Origin: Symbiodinium natans
Taxonomy: Eukaryota; Sar; Dinophyceae; Suessiales; Symbiodiniaceae
Length of the DNA: 64,000 nt
Reading direction: 5' to 3'
Assembly: GCA_905221605.1 (NCBI GenBank)
Contig: CAJNDS010000377.1
Location: 90,715 to 154,714 of the forward strand
Positions 43,379 to 52,575 of the stretch are shown in pieces. The position numbers and the translations under genes were made by a program. Each line of letters starts with the position of its first letter. Position 1 is the stretch's first letter. Under the pieces are notes generated by a model, which worked only from the letters and a program-made list of their open reading frames with translations, had not been told where the DNA came from and did no database searches.

Positions 43379-46300
43379 ATGGACACTGGTGAAGAACGTG
43401 TGCCTGGACGAGACTGTTCTCCAAGAGGCCGCAGTGCAAGCAGTCTGAGTTCCACAGGGCTTTCTGGTGCAAGGTCACCAAGTGCCCGTGGGAGAAGAGA
43501 ACGTGGAAGGTCTTTGCCAGCGCGACCAGCTTCAGTTCCACGCGGAGTAGACCCAAGGCAGTGGACAGCTACGACTGGAGCAGGCCATCAGCCACCACAC
43601 GTCGGGGCTGTGCCTTCGTTTGGACCTCAGTTCTACCAGATGGGAACACCCCCTCAGACGGCACCACAAGAACCCCTTCAAGTTCCGAATATGCAGTTGC
43701 CCGTTGCACCTGGAGTAGCTCAACAGATGGAGTTCACGAGAGCAATGCTGCAAGCGCAGGACGAGCAGATCCGACAGCAGGCAGCTCAACTTCAACAGAT
43801 GAGTGCCATGCTTACGCAAGCATTGCAGCTTGCAAGTGCGAATGCTGCCACTGCGCATATTGCAGCAGTTGCAGCTTCATCGTCGACGAGTCCTACACCT
43901 GGAGGAGACCCCTCAGCAGCACCTGCGAATGCATCGACTCCTGTGGACATGGAAGTAGACTCTGGTGTACGAAACAAGAGAGCAGAGGGTTATATTCCAC
44001 AGTTGCCTCAGCTGAACTATGCGTCCATGACGAGCAGACATGCTGAAATCCGAGTTTGGACAGCCTACAGAGACGAACTTACGAGTTGGCTTTGTTTGCT
44101 CGACGACCGCTACGCTACGGAATTGCAAGAAGCGATCAGTAGCAATGTGGAAGTCTTGCAAGTGAGGCTTGAAGCCGGGAAAGCAGCCCGGTCAACCAAA
44201 CTTTGGTTTTTGCTTCGTCAGTCCATGAGCAAGTTCCAACGTGGGCAAGATTTGGTGCATCTCATCGAGGTGAAACAAATGGGAGCAAGTGCCGGATACG
44301 AACTCTGGCGCTCGTTGAACAACGAATTATCAGTTCGCTCCAGAGTGGAGGGACAGGCCCTCCGCGAACAGGCGTTAGGCCTGGTGCCACCAAAGCATCT
44401 CAAGCGACCACTTGATGTCGCCAGGTGGTACACCACCGAGCTTCTCAAGTTCGAGGCGCAGGTGAAGCATCGCTTCCCGGCGTTGCTCATCGGAGAACAA
44501 GAGGGAGTCCTGTGCCTGATGAAGCACTTGGATTCTGAGACCAAGAGATATCTGCTCCTCCATCACTCAACAAAGAGCATGGGTGAGCTGATGACTGGTT
44601 TGCAGTTTTACGACGAGCAGCTTCGTGTGATGGACTTCCAGAGAGAAGGAGCATCCGGGTATGCGAATGCCTTCAAGGGTGGCAGAGGCGGAAAGGGCGA
44701 CAGAGACAAGAGCAACAAAGGCCCCAAGGGCAACAAAGGCAACAAAGGCGAGAAAGGAGAAAAGGGACAGAAGGGTGGCAAAGCGAAAGGAAAGGACAAG
44801 AAAGGTGACCAAGGCGGAAAAGGAGACAGAGCTCGGAGCAAGAGCAGAGAAGCGAAGAAGACAGATGTCTGCCGGAACTGCGGGAAGACTGGACACTGGG
44901 CACGCGACTGCTGGGCACCTCCGAAGGACAAAGCCGCAGCGGCGACGAGCCAGGCCGTTACGATGCAGCCAGAGGCACCATCGTCTTCATCGTCCACATC
45001 GGCGAAAGCAGCAGCGCAGCCCACAACCAAAGGCAGTGGAAAAGCACAGTCATCAATCAAGACGTTTCTGGAAGGATATCACTTCGGTATGATGCTCGCG
45101 AACCAGGTGGTTAGTTTTCCTTCAGATGATCGCGTTTACTGGTTGATTGACTCTGGTAGTTCGTTCCACATCATCACGAGAGAGACGCTTGAGAGCAACC
45201 ACGTGAAGATCCTGAGTTGGTTAGAAGGACGCCCTAAGTCATATGCGGAGACTGCGACTGGAGATTCCGTTGAAATTGGCGGATCGACACATGTTTTAGT
45301 GGAAGTTTGCTTTGAAACCACCACCCCAGCATCATCGAAGAGCAGTTCTGAGCATGAGGGTGACGCTGTGTACATGTGTAGGGCTAGGTTTGAAGCCGTC
45401 ATTTCCGATCAAATCAAGCACAATTTGCTGAACATCAACTTGCTTTGTCAGAATGGAGGTTGGGAGCCAGCGATGTGCGACCAGCAGGGCGTAATTACCG
45501 TCCGAAAGCACGGCGTAACGCTGAGACCAACCATGTTTGCTTCAGTTAGTTGGCTTGCGTCAGTTCGGAATGACCATCCCTTAGCACTGAAACCGCAGGA
45601 TTTGATCGCCAAAACGGAACAGTTTCGTCGAAGTCGGTCTCGCAAGTCGTCTTCGAGTCGTGATTTTCATCGTTCGACTTCGAATCGAGGTCATCGCAGC
45701 TCTGCGAGAGTGTGTGTTGAGCCCGAAAACCCCGAATTGCTGGATGTTTCATGTCTTGATGAGGTAGTTGATTGCGAGTTTCAGACGAGCCACGAACATG
45801 TTGACCTGGACCAAGTCGAAGCTAAGGACAGACTAAGGACAGTCGGTGACGTTTCCGGCTCTGCGAGGGATCAACTTCAATTTTTCAGTCATGTGGATAC
45901 GCCAGTTGTTCGTGAGCTTGATAGGGATGAGCGCTTGATTTTTAGTGAAGACAACAGCGTTATCTCACACAAGCAACAGGACAACAGCACCACACCAGCA
46001 GTCGAGTGGCTTGTATTTGAAAATGACAGCATCGTTATCTCACACAAGCAACAGGACAACAGCACCACACCAGCAGTCGAGCGGCTTGTATTTGAAAATG
46101 ACAGCAGCGTTATCTCACACAAGCAACAGGACAACAGCACCACACCAGCAGTTGAGCGTCTTGTGCATGAGCATGGTAGGGAAACAGTTGTCTGTCGTGC
46201 TTGCTTGGAGGATTTCCCTGATGAGGTTGAGACTGGCAGCTTGGATTGCTCAAAGAGGCGAAGTTTTCCTAGAGCAGGACAGATAGGAGACCGCCGCTAT

Positions 46301-49300
46301 GGATCCGAGTGCCACGATGCAACAGAGCATTCAACAGTTGGAAGGTATGCGCCAGGGGGCGAGACGCAGGAGACTGATATTGTTGGAAGCCCACGCCGCG
46401 CAGCACGGCATAGAGCTACCACAGACTCTCCGAGAGGAGCTCCAGGCGTCGTATGCCGAGGCGGAGTCCACTGGAGGGGACGAGATGGATCTGGACCTGG
46501 ATTCGGCAAGGCTGGACCCTTCGACCTCATCTCCTTCGGTAGAGTACATCATGGAAGAGACGGAAGCGGCGGAAGCACCGTCGTCCCACACCGGGGTGAG
46601 GGAATTCCAAGCGGATCCTTCGATGTCAGAGGCTCCAGCCAAGATACCCGCTATGGTGCAGATGAAGCCGACGCCGAAGATCAAATCCAAGGAGAAAACC
46701 ATGGCCGTGAGACCGGTGCGGAACTTGCTGCCGGACCATGTGGATCAATCGAGCATGGGAGTCGATCCTCGGGAGCCCTCCGGCCCCACGCCGGCATCGT
46801 CAGCGCCAGCACGGAGAGGAAAACGGCGCTGGGCGTCGGCAGGCTGGACGACGTGGGTTGCTCGTCGGTTCGGAGGAGCTTGGACGGCACAAGCTTCGGG
46901 AGCCAGCGACTCACCGGACACGCCGGTGACGCTGTTTTGTCTCCTGTGCCAGAAGTATGTCACCGAAGCCCATTTGATGAGCGATCCACACGAAGCCAAC
47001 ATGCAGGGCTTCACGCAGACCATCTCCAAGGAGGGCCTCCACGTGACGCAGAACCCGGTGGATTGGGCCACATGGGAGCAAGCTCTTGCGGAGCCAGAGC
47101 AGCTGGTACTTGGAGCAACGGAAGGCAAGGCTCGGTCATTGGTTGCGCTGGGACCGACCGGCGGTTCGGGCGAGCTTCCTCAGCCGAACCCGAAGGAAAC
47201 AACCGCGGCAGCACCAGCGAGCTCAGGGCCAGGACCATCGACAATGGTGGTGGAGGTGGACGAGTCCGACGAGGATTGGGGAGAATGGAGGCCAACCACA
47301 GGGGATCCAGCTCCAACGACCCCAGCACATCCGAAGGATCCTCCTATCTCCATGATGCAGCCGCCGGGGGAACCGGTCGGCCCGACAGCAGTGTACACGG
47401 AGCACCGCCGGGGCCCCGAGCCCAGGCATGCAAAGAGCGCTCTCCGAGTGACACCTCCCTGGCGGGAATCACTTTCCAACCTGGGCTTTCGTGGTCCGTA
47501 TCTGCAGCTGCATCTGAGCACACCAGGCCACTCCTCAGAAGGGCTACAAGCCCTCGGACCTTTGAGGGAGAGCTTCCTGCGGATGCAGGCGAAGGACCAT
47601 GCCCAACTGCCGGTCAGCTTGACACCTTCGAAAGCCGCCAGCGACCTGTCCGGCAATGTGATGAGGGTGGCAGAGGCAATGGAAACAGGAGCATCGGGAA
47701 CAGTGGCACCGGGAGGAAGGCCATTCAGCCCAATGAGCCTTCGCATGGAGCTCGAGACAGGGATCCTCACAGGCCAAGCATACGAGGACCGGCGCCGAGC
47801 AAGATCGGAGAACATACAGGCTGCGAGGGCGGTCGCCAAGCCAAGATTGGCGCTCCCGATCCCTCCGCCACCTCCGGTTCCACGACCCGAGCGCACTCCC
47901 GAGACACCAATTCCGTGGAGTGGCGCACCCTCTCCTGCATTCATGGAACTCATCAGGCGCCGCCGAGATCGCCAAGAGCGCGATCGTTCTCGCTCCCCGT
48001 CTCCCTAAAAGGGAGTACTGGGAAGCCCAACCCAATCCTTGCAGCTTTGTCCCAAGATGAAAGAAAAGAGCCCGATACGCGACAGCCACAACAACAGTTT
48101 GAGTTAGTCATTGAAGAAGGAATTATTGGGGACAATGTGCGTAGTAAACACGCTGAGCTACAGCACCACATGCAGGGACACGTACCATACATGTCTGACT
48201 GTGAGTTTTGCCAGCGGACTAGAGGGACCACTCCAGCACGAAAGCGTAGCGACCTGAACCCGAGAGAGTTTCAGCTTGACCAGTGCTTCTTTCGCAAGCT
48301 TGCATTCATCGTACTGGTTCATACCATGAGCTTTGCAATTGCAGTTTGCTTTAGACCTGAGGGAGAGAGCGCAGCAACAACAGCAGAACATTTGCATCCC
48401 TGGGTCAGGCACTTTGGTGTGAAACAACCGCATTTCATGTCTGATGCAGAGGGACTCACGAAGAACATCGCAGCGAGACTCGCTGATCTTTGTGAGGGTA
48501 CTGAGGACAGCTTTGCACCCGAAAGGCATGCACCAGCAGCAGAACGAGCCATTAGGACCCTAAAAGGAATCGTAGCGACACATGAGCTTGAGTTGCGGGA
48601 ACATGGCGTTGTTTTGGATGCTGAGTGTGCGGATGTTTTCGACCTTTTGTTTCAATACGCAGCGCACACGCACAACAGGTTTTCAGTTTCTGTAGGGTCG
48701 ACCATGACACCCATGCAGAAGATCCGCGGAGATCGCGTGCGACCGCAAGTCACGTATCCGTTCGGTGCGGTAGCATACGCTAAGATAACGCGGGCTAGAA
48801 GACCTGACGCGGATGCCAAGTATGCTCGAGGGATCTACTTGGGACCAGTGCTTGGGAGCACAGGTCATGCCATGGAAATCCGCTTGGATAGTGGGGAGAC
48901 GAAACGGGTGATCGCGCCCGGACTCAAATTGCTCTACCCGTTGCGTTTCGACGCAAATCTTCTGCCCGGTGCAAAGGCCCTAGATGGCTTCGTGCCCCCA
49001 CCTGAAGCACCGAAGACCAAAGAGCTGTTTCTCCCATATGTTCCAGGCGGAGGTCCTCCCATAGACTGGGTGAGACAACATGGGGTTACACCCAAGTGCC
49101 CCGGATGCCAGGAAGGCGTCAGCTCGAGCAGGCATTCCCAAAAGTGTGTGAAGAGATACCAAAAATGGTTGCGTGATTCCATCGATGATGCTCTGGAGGC
49201 ATTAGATGAAGGACCGAAGGTCGACCGAAGACCTGAGGAGCTAATTGGAGAAGACCCATACGATGATGACGAGAAAATGAAGCCGGACAAGCGAACACGC

Positions 49301-50698
49301 TTTGGAGGAGAGGAGGTCCGAGCGTTTGATCCTGAGCAAGCAGGAGTCGGAGACCTAGAGATCCCGGAGATGTCAGTGCCGGATGCTGACTGGAATGTGT
49401 CCGAGTACCAGCCGTCCGAGGCTGAGGATGACGAGATGGGAGACGCTCCAGAGCATCCCCAGACATTCCATGAGGGGGTCCCAGTCCGATACCTGGAAAA
49501 ATTGCTCGAGAGCGCCCACTACACACCACAACCACTTTCTTGTTGTGACCACTACGACGTCGAAGCAGCATGTCACTTACTTGTTGGTTGGTCGAGCGTG
49601 GAGAAGTTCCCGTATGTTTGCTTGAACACAACAACACAACGACAGAACCACAAGCAACAGCAGTCGGTCGAGCGTGAAGCAGTTGAATTGTTGAATCTCC
49701 AGGACCACCCTTGTGTATGTTCTTCAGTTAAAGAGAAAGAGGAAGATGAGTCCGCAGGGACGTACATGAGAATCCAAGACAGGACTCTCTGGGTGAATCG
49801 ACCTAGAGCCAGCTACGATGACCTGGAAGGTTTTCAGCTGGACCCTGAAGAGACATGGCAAGGAATCAAGAAAGAGGTGAATGCGCTCGATAGTCTGAAA
49901 GTTGGTTATGCAAGATCAAAGAGCGAGATTGATGAATACCGCAAAGCCAACCCAAACTGTCGGACGGTCAAGTCCCGATGGGTCCTCACTCAGAAGGCCC
50001 CAGGACTAGTCCGAGCAAGGATAGTCGCTAAGGATTTTGCTCATGGCCGACCATCCGCACTCGATTTGGGGTTGAGTTCTAATACTGCGTCGGTGGAAGC
50101 CCTCAAAATCGTCCTTGCACGGGCGGCGAAGGGAAAGATGCGGGCTTACGGCCTCGACATATCCACCGCGTTTCTCTTTGCGCAGGTAGTGGAACCCACC
50201 ATTATCGAGTTGCCAAGCACATTCGCGCTCGAGAGCGGCGAAACCGCGTACTTGATACTAGAGAAAGCGCTCTACGGTTTGCGTTCCGCCAGCCTTAGCT
50301 GGCAGCGACACCTGAACAGGATCGTATCTGCACTAGGCTTACAAGCGAGTCCGCTTGAACCGACGCTTTTCAGCGGATGGGTCAACCTTGAATCCGGATG
50401 GGAGTATATCATCATGTTGGCGTACGTGGATGATTTGCTCATTGTGTCCTCTACCGAAAAAGGGTTCGAGTACGTCCACGAAGCCCTGAGTTCAGTCTTG
50501 AAAGTCAAAGTGACAGGGAGGCTGATCGAAGATGGGCAGATGGAATTCCTCGGCCGTTTAATCCGTTGGGATGGACGACAGATCATGCTTGGGGTGAAGC
50601 CTGAGTATGTGAAGGTCGGTCTTTACATCCTTCGGATGGGACATATCCACCGTAAAAGCATCCTTGACGACACCCGACATCAGGAGTATGTACGATGA
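43379..50698 (+). CDS. Copia-like Gag-Pol polyprotein (gag, protease, integrase, RT)
   Basis: Start at the ATG 43379 (MDTGEERVPGRD); an in-frame GTG at 43334 is not needed. Domains: helical gag; Lys/Gly-rich stretch; CCHC knuckle VCRNCGKTGHWARDC near 44866-44912; aspartic protease WLIDSGSSFH near 45140; three 25-residue tandem repeats (45950-46174); a region of unnatural composition (46287-48000) opposite an embedded ORF; integrase with H-H-C-C finger (QHHMQGH, CEFC) near 48155, Asp in FQLDQCFF, MSDAEGLTKN and AAERAIRTLKG (Glu); copia RT with SRWVLTQK, YGLDISTAFLFA, YGLRSASLSW and AYVDDLLIV (50419). RNase H continues in another frame from 50664. Apart from that shift the frame is open for over 2400 codons. 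Confidence 0.88.
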   Translation: MDTGEERVPGRDCSPRGRSASSLSSTGLSGARSPSARGRRERGRSLPARPASVPRGVDPRQWTATTGAGHQPPHVGAVPSFGPQFYQMGTPPQTAPQEPLQVPNMQLPVAPGVAQQMEFTRAMLQAQDEQIRQQAAQLQQMSAMLTQALQLASANAATAHIAAVAASSSTSPTPGGDPSAAPANASTPVDMEVDSGVRNKRAEGYIPQLPQLNYASMTSRHAEIRVWTAYRDELTSWLCLLDDRYATELQEAISSNVEVLQVRLEAGKAARSTKLWFLLRQSMSKFQRGQDLVHLIEVKQMGASAGYELWRSLNNELSVRSRVEGQALREQALGLVPPKHLKRPLDVARWYTTELLKFEAQVKHRFPALLIGEQEGVLCLMKHLDSETKRYLLLHHSTKSMGELMTGLQFYDEQLRVMDFQREGASGYANAFKGGRGGKGDRDKSNKGPKGNKGNKGEKGEKGQKGGKAKGKDKKGDQGGKGDRARSKSREAKKTDVCRNCGKTGHWARDCWAPPKDKAAAATSQAVTMQPEAPSSSSSTSAKAAAQPTTKGSGKAQSSIKTFLEGYHFGMMLANQVVSFPSDDRVYWLIDSGSSFHIITRETLESNHVKILSWLEGRPKSYAETATGDSVEIGGSTHVLVEVCFETTTPASSKSSSEHEGDAVYMCRARFEAVISDQIKHNLLNINLLCQNGGWEPAMCDQQGVITVRKHGVTLRPTMFASVSWLASVRNDHPLALKPQDLIAKTEQFRRSRSRKSSSSRDFHRSTSNRGHRSSARVCVEPENPELLDVSCLDEVVDCEFQTSHEHVDLDQVEAKDRLRTVGDVSGSARDQLQFFSHVDTPVVRELDRDERLIFSEDNSVISHKQQDNSTTPAVEWLVFENDSIVISHKQQDNSTTPAVERLVFENDSSVISHKQQDNSTTPAVERLVHEHGRETVVCRACLEDFPDEVETGSLDCSKRRSFPRAGQIGDRRYGSECHDATEHSTVGRYAPGGETQETDIVGSPRRAARHRATTDSPRGAPGVVCRGGVHWRGRDGSGPGFGKAGPFDLISFGRVHHGRDGSGGSTVVPHRGEGIPSGSFDVRGSSQDTRYGADEADAEDQIQGENHGRETGAELAAGPCGSIEHGSRSSGALRPHAGIVSASTERKTALGVGRLDDVGCSSVRRSLDGTSFGSQRLTGHAGDAVLSPVPEVCHRSPFDERSTRSQHAGLHADHLQGGPPRDAEPGGLGHMGASSCGARAAGTWSNGRQGSVIGCAGTDRRFGRASSAEPEGNNRGSTSELRARTIDNGGGGGRVRRGLGRMEANHRGSSSNDPSTSEGSSYLHDAAAGGTGRPDSSVHGAPPGPRAQACKERSPSDTSLAGITFQPGLSWSVSAAASEHTRPLLRRATSPRTFEGELPADAGEGPCPTAGQLDTFESRQRPVRQCDEGGRGNGNRSIGNSGTGRKAIQPNEPSHGARDRDPHRPSIRGPAPSKIGEHTGCEGGRQAKIGAPDPSATSGSTTRAHSRDTNSVEWRTLSCIHGTHQAPPRSPRARSFSLPVSLKGSTGKPNPILAALSQDERKEPDTRQPQQQFELVIEEGIIGDNVRSKHAELQHHMQGHVPYMSDCEFCQRTRGTTPARKRSDLNPREFQLDQCFFRKLAFIVLVHTMSFAIAVCFRPEGESAATTAEHLHPWVRHFGVKQPHFMSDAEGLTKNIAARLADLCEGTEDSFAPERHAPAAERAIRTLKGIVATHELELREHGVVLDAECADVFDLLFQYAAHTHNRFSVSVGSTMTPMQKIRGDRVRPQVTYPFGAVAYAKITRARRPDADAKYARGIYLGPVLGSTGHAMEIRLDSGETKRVIAPGLKLLYPLRFDANLLPGAKALDGFVPPPEAPKTKELFLPYVPGGGPPIDWVRQHGVTPKCPGCQEGVSSSRHSQKCVKRYQKWLRDSIDDALEALDEGPKVDRRPEELIGEDPYDDDEKMKPDKRTRFGGEEVRAFDPEQAGVGDLEIPEMSVPDADWNVSEYQPSEAEDDEMGDAPEHPQTFHEGVPVRYLEKLLESAHYTPQPLSCCDHYDVEAACHLLVGWSSVEKFPYVCLNTTTQRQNHKQQQSVEREAVELLNLQDHPCVCSSVKEKEEDESAGTYMRIQDRTLWVNRPRASYDDLEGFQLDPEETWQGIKKEVNALDSLKVGYARSKSEIDEYRKANPNCRTVKSRWVLTQKAPGLVRARIVAKDFAHGRPSALDLGLSSNTASVEALKIVLARAAKGKMRAYGLDISTAFLFAQVVEPTIIELPSTFALESGETAYLILEKALYGLRSASLSWQRHLNRIVSALGLQASPLEPTLFSGWVNLESGWEYIIMLAYVDDLLIVSSTEKGFEYVHEALSSVLKVKVTGRLIEDGQMEFLGRLIRWDGRQIMLGVKPEYVKVGLYILRMGHIHRKSILDDTRHQEYVR
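45950..46174 (+). repeat. Three in-frame 75-bp tandem repeats inside the copia-like pol
   Basis: Units start at 45950, 46025 and 46100 and encode (S/I)VISHKQQDNSTTPAVE followed by R/WLV. Each unit has two CAACAG-rich parts. The length is a multiple of three, so the frame is kept. Confidence 0.95.
46299..48008 (+). CDS. Embedded 569-codon ORF: C2H2 zinc-finger, SR-tailed protein
   Basis: ATG at 46299 (MDPSATMQQSIQQLEG), stop after SRSPSP at 48008, in a different frame from the polyprotein. The composition is that of a natural protein: helical N-terminus (LRRELQASYAEAES-like), acidic stretches, a U1-like C2H2 finger FCLLCQKYVTEAHLMSDPH, Pro-rich linkers, an acidic VEVDESDEDWGEW and a basic RRRDRQERDRSRSPSP tail. 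In contrast, the polyprotein frame over the same bases is Arg/Gly/Ser-rich noise. It sits between protease and integrase. It may be a captured host gene or an extra element protein, perhaps binding RNA (inferred from the SR tail). Confidence 0.6.
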   Translation: MDPSATMQQSIQQLEGMRQGARRRRLILLEAHAAQHGIELPQTLREELQASYAEAESTGGDEMDLDLDSARLDPSTSSPSVEYIMEETEAAEAPSSHTGVREFQADPSMSEAPAKIPAMVQMKPTPKIKSKEKTMAVRPVRNLLPDHVDQSSMGVDPREPSGPTPASSAPARRGKRRWASAGWTTWVARRFGGAWTAQASGASDSPDTPVTLFCLLCQKYVTEAHLMSDPHEANMQGFTQTISKEGLHVTQNPVDWATWEQALAEPEQLVLGATEGKARSLVALGPTGGSGELPQPNPKETTAAAPASSGPGPSTMVVEVDESDEDWGEWRPTTGDPAPTTPAHPKDPPISMMQPPGEPVGPTAVYTEHRRGPEPRHAKSALRVTPPWRESLSNLGFRGPYLQLHLSTPGHSSEGLQALGPLRESFLRMQAKDHAQLPVSLTPSKAASDLSGNVMRVAEAMETGASGTVAPGGRPFSPMSLRMELETGILTGQAYEDRRRARSENIQAARAVAKPRLALPIPPPPPVPRPERTPETPIPWSGAPSPAFMELIRRRRDRQERDRSRSPSP

Positions 50699-52220
50699 GG
50701 AGAGTGTTGAAGAGCCTTCGAAGGAGCTGTCCAGTGAAGCAGCTTCACGGTTCCGAAGTTGCCTAGGGAAGATAGGCTGGCTCTGTCAAACTCGCTCAGA
50801 TATAACGTACTTTCACTCCATGTTGTCGCGCGGACAAAGCATGCCACGGCAAGTGCATGAAGATGCACTTCGCAAGTTCCTGCGATGGTTAGCAGCGTTT
50901 CCGCTGTTAGATCAAATCTTCCCGCTCGGAGATGGCAAGACCAATGAGGGGGAGAATGCCAACCTGGTGGCATATTGCGACAGCAATTGGGGCAGCGAGA
51001 TGAGCGTAGCCCGGAAAAGCACCAGTGGCGGTGTGATCTACATTGCAGTGGACAGTACGTGGTACTGCATAAAGGGGTACAGCCGCCTGCAAAGCGTTGT
51101 CGCACTCAGCTCAGCAGAGGCCGAGTTGTTTGCCATCGCCGAGGCAGCGAAAGAGGTGGCAGGACTTGCGCAATTGACGGCGCATATCTGGGGCACCCTC
51201 CGGAAACCCCACCGCGTGTACACTGACTCTGCCTCAGCTAGGCAAATTGCCAGCATGGAGGGGCTACTCAGGCGCATGCGGCATATAGACTTGAGGTTGT
51301 GCTTTATCCAAGACCGTGTCCATAGCGGCGAGTTAGCCGTAGAGGGAGTGGCCGGAACCGAGAATGTGAGCGATCTTCTCACAAAGAATTTAAATCGCCT
51401 CCAAACAGCAAAGCATACAGCAACCCTCGGACTAGAAGATGTCACCAACATCGATTTCCGAGAGGTTCCAGCAGTCAGGTCTTGCTTGTTGCTGTCTGGA
51501 GTGCTAGATTCTGTACTCGGGCCGGACAACCTCGAATATGAAGCTTTCTGTCGGCTATGCGAACTCGAGACTGAATATTCAACTTTGCTGATTGAGTTTT
51601 GCACGAGTTCACGTTCGAATCTGTACCTGCAAGGAAGTGTGCACCAAGTATTTGTCCTGCCGATTACTCAAGGGGTTGACGGAACCTCAAATGACACCGT
51701 GGAGCGGGTCATGTCTGCAATGAATGTTGCAAGAGAATGGGGGATGAAGGTTGTTTTCTGGAGCAGCACTCCTTGTACCGGAGGTAGCCCGTACCAACGG
51801 CGACACGAAGATCGGCCGGGCTATCAGGACCATCTACAAGCTTTATTCACGGTGCATCGCAAGCTCTGGCGGAGCTTCTTAGTGATGGTGAACCACCCGC
51901 AAGTGGGGGTATGGGTCATAGAATGGCCGCAGAGGTGTGCCTACTGGGGATGGGCAAGCACCCGTTCGTTTGCAAAACAAAGAACCCATTACACTGGCGA
52001 AGTGCACGGCTGTGTTTCAGGCTTGGTAGGCAGAGATGGATTACCTATCCGAAAGATTTGGAAACTGATGTCGAACGATGAACAGTTTGTGCGAACAATG
52101 TCCGAAACGTTTGCATGTACCTGCAAGGGAGATCATTCACGAAACTTTGATCTCAAAGCAACGCAGCACTATCCGCCAGCTTTCGCGGACGTCGCCCTGG
52201 AAAGCTTGCGACTGCGGTAA
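50664..52220 (+). CDS. RNase H plus C-terminal C5-methyltransferase-like domain of the copia-like element
   Basis: Frameshifted continuation of pol, entered near 50650-50664 (no ATG at the junction; TTPDIRSMYDEES). RNase H: AYCDSNWGSE (Asp), SSAEAELFA (Glu), VYTDSASAR (Asp), RHIDLRLCFIQD and GTENVSDLLTKNL, typical of copia. About 270 further residues follow: LLIEFCTSSRSNL (motif I-like) near 51588, WSSTPCTGGSPYQ (PC motif IV-like, Cys at 51774), VIEWPQRCAYWG (VI-like), GCVSGLVGRDGLPIRKIW (VIII-like) and HYPPAFADVALESL (X-like). This order suits a divergent C5-type methyltransferase; activity is uncertain. The frame change may be an indel or a programmed shift. Confidence 0.7.
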   Translation: MTTPDIRSMYDEESVEEPSKELSSEAASRFRSCLGKIGWLCQTRSDITYFHSMLSRGQSMPRQVHEDALRKFLRWLAAFPLLDQIFPLGDGKTNEGENANLVAYCDSNWGSEMSVARKSTSGGVIYIAVDSTWYCIKGYSRLQSVVALSSAEAELFAIAEAAKEVAGLAQLTAHIWGTLRKPHRVYTDSASARQIASMEGLLRRMRHIDLRLCFIQDRVHSGELAVEGVAGTENVSDLLTKNLNRLQTAKHTATLGLEDVTNIDFREVPAVRSCLLLSGVLDSVLGPDNLEYEAFCRLCELETEYSTLLIEFCTSSRSNLYLQGSVHQVFVLPITQGVDGTSNDTVERVMSAMNVAREWGMKVVFWSSTPCTGGSPYQRRHEDRPGYQDHLQALFTVHRKLWRSFLVMVNHPQVGVWVIEWPQRCAYWGWASTRSFAKQRTHYTGEVHGCVSGLVGRDGLPIRKIWKLMSNDEQFVRTMSETFACTCKGDHSRNFDLKATQHYPPAFADVALESLRLR

Positions 52221-52440
52221 TTCGCGCCCGCCCGTCCACCCCTGGCTTGCCCGCCCACCCGCCCAGCCAGGTTACTTTGCGAGAGTTAGTCGACCTCCAG
52301 CGGTCTGAAGCAGTGCAGCGGTCTAGGACTGAGGAATGCGCCGGCATGCGCGCCCCGGCGAGGAGCTTAGTTGGCTTTGCGTGGAACTTAGTTGACGTGA
52401 CCAACAGTGAAACTCTTGGTCATGAGGGGGAGTTGATATA
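52221..52440. other. Spacer between the copia-like element and the second array
   Basis: CCCGCCC-rich start (GCCCGCCCGTCCACC) then unremarkable sequence. No LTR, poly-A tail or gene seen. Confidence 0.4.
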
Positions 52441-52575
52441 TGTGACTTGGCTCAAGATCTCGGCTCAACCCCGGTGGGGTGCACAGGTAGCAGAGCGGTA
52501 GCTGTGTGAACCAGCCTCGAGTCCCCTAACTGTTTTGGGTACCAGGCCTGCTTTTTCACAGCCTTCATTTGAGCC

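Larger units (their letters stand above)
43039..52220 (+). mobile_element. Ty1/copia-like retrotransposon with C-terminal methyltransferase-like domain
   Basis: Order gag (CCHC), aspartic protease, integrase, RT and RNase H is the copia order. It abruptly follows the truncated last unit of the first array at 43038. Obvious LTRs were not found: 43039-43378 and 52221-52440 do not match by eye, so the element is either truncated, LTR-less, or its LTRs are too diverged to see. An extra C-terminal domain and an embedded ORF between protease and integrase are unusual. Confidence 0.85.

Noticed and set aside
46287-48000. Polyprotein-frame translation of this stretch as a real protease-integrase linker
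   Set aside because: It is Arg/Gly/Ser-rich without predicted structure and reads like the off-frame translation of the embedded ORF.
43039-52440. Long terminal repeats of the copia-like element
   Set aside because: No matching sequence found by eye between the 5' leader and the 3' flank; a dot plot would decide.
52480-52530. tRNA-like A box (TAGCAGAGCGGT) and B box (GCCTCGAGTCC) in the array leader
   Set aside because: The boxes are only about 24 bases apart and each has mismatches; no cloverleaf forms. A degenerate SINE head remains possible but unsupported.
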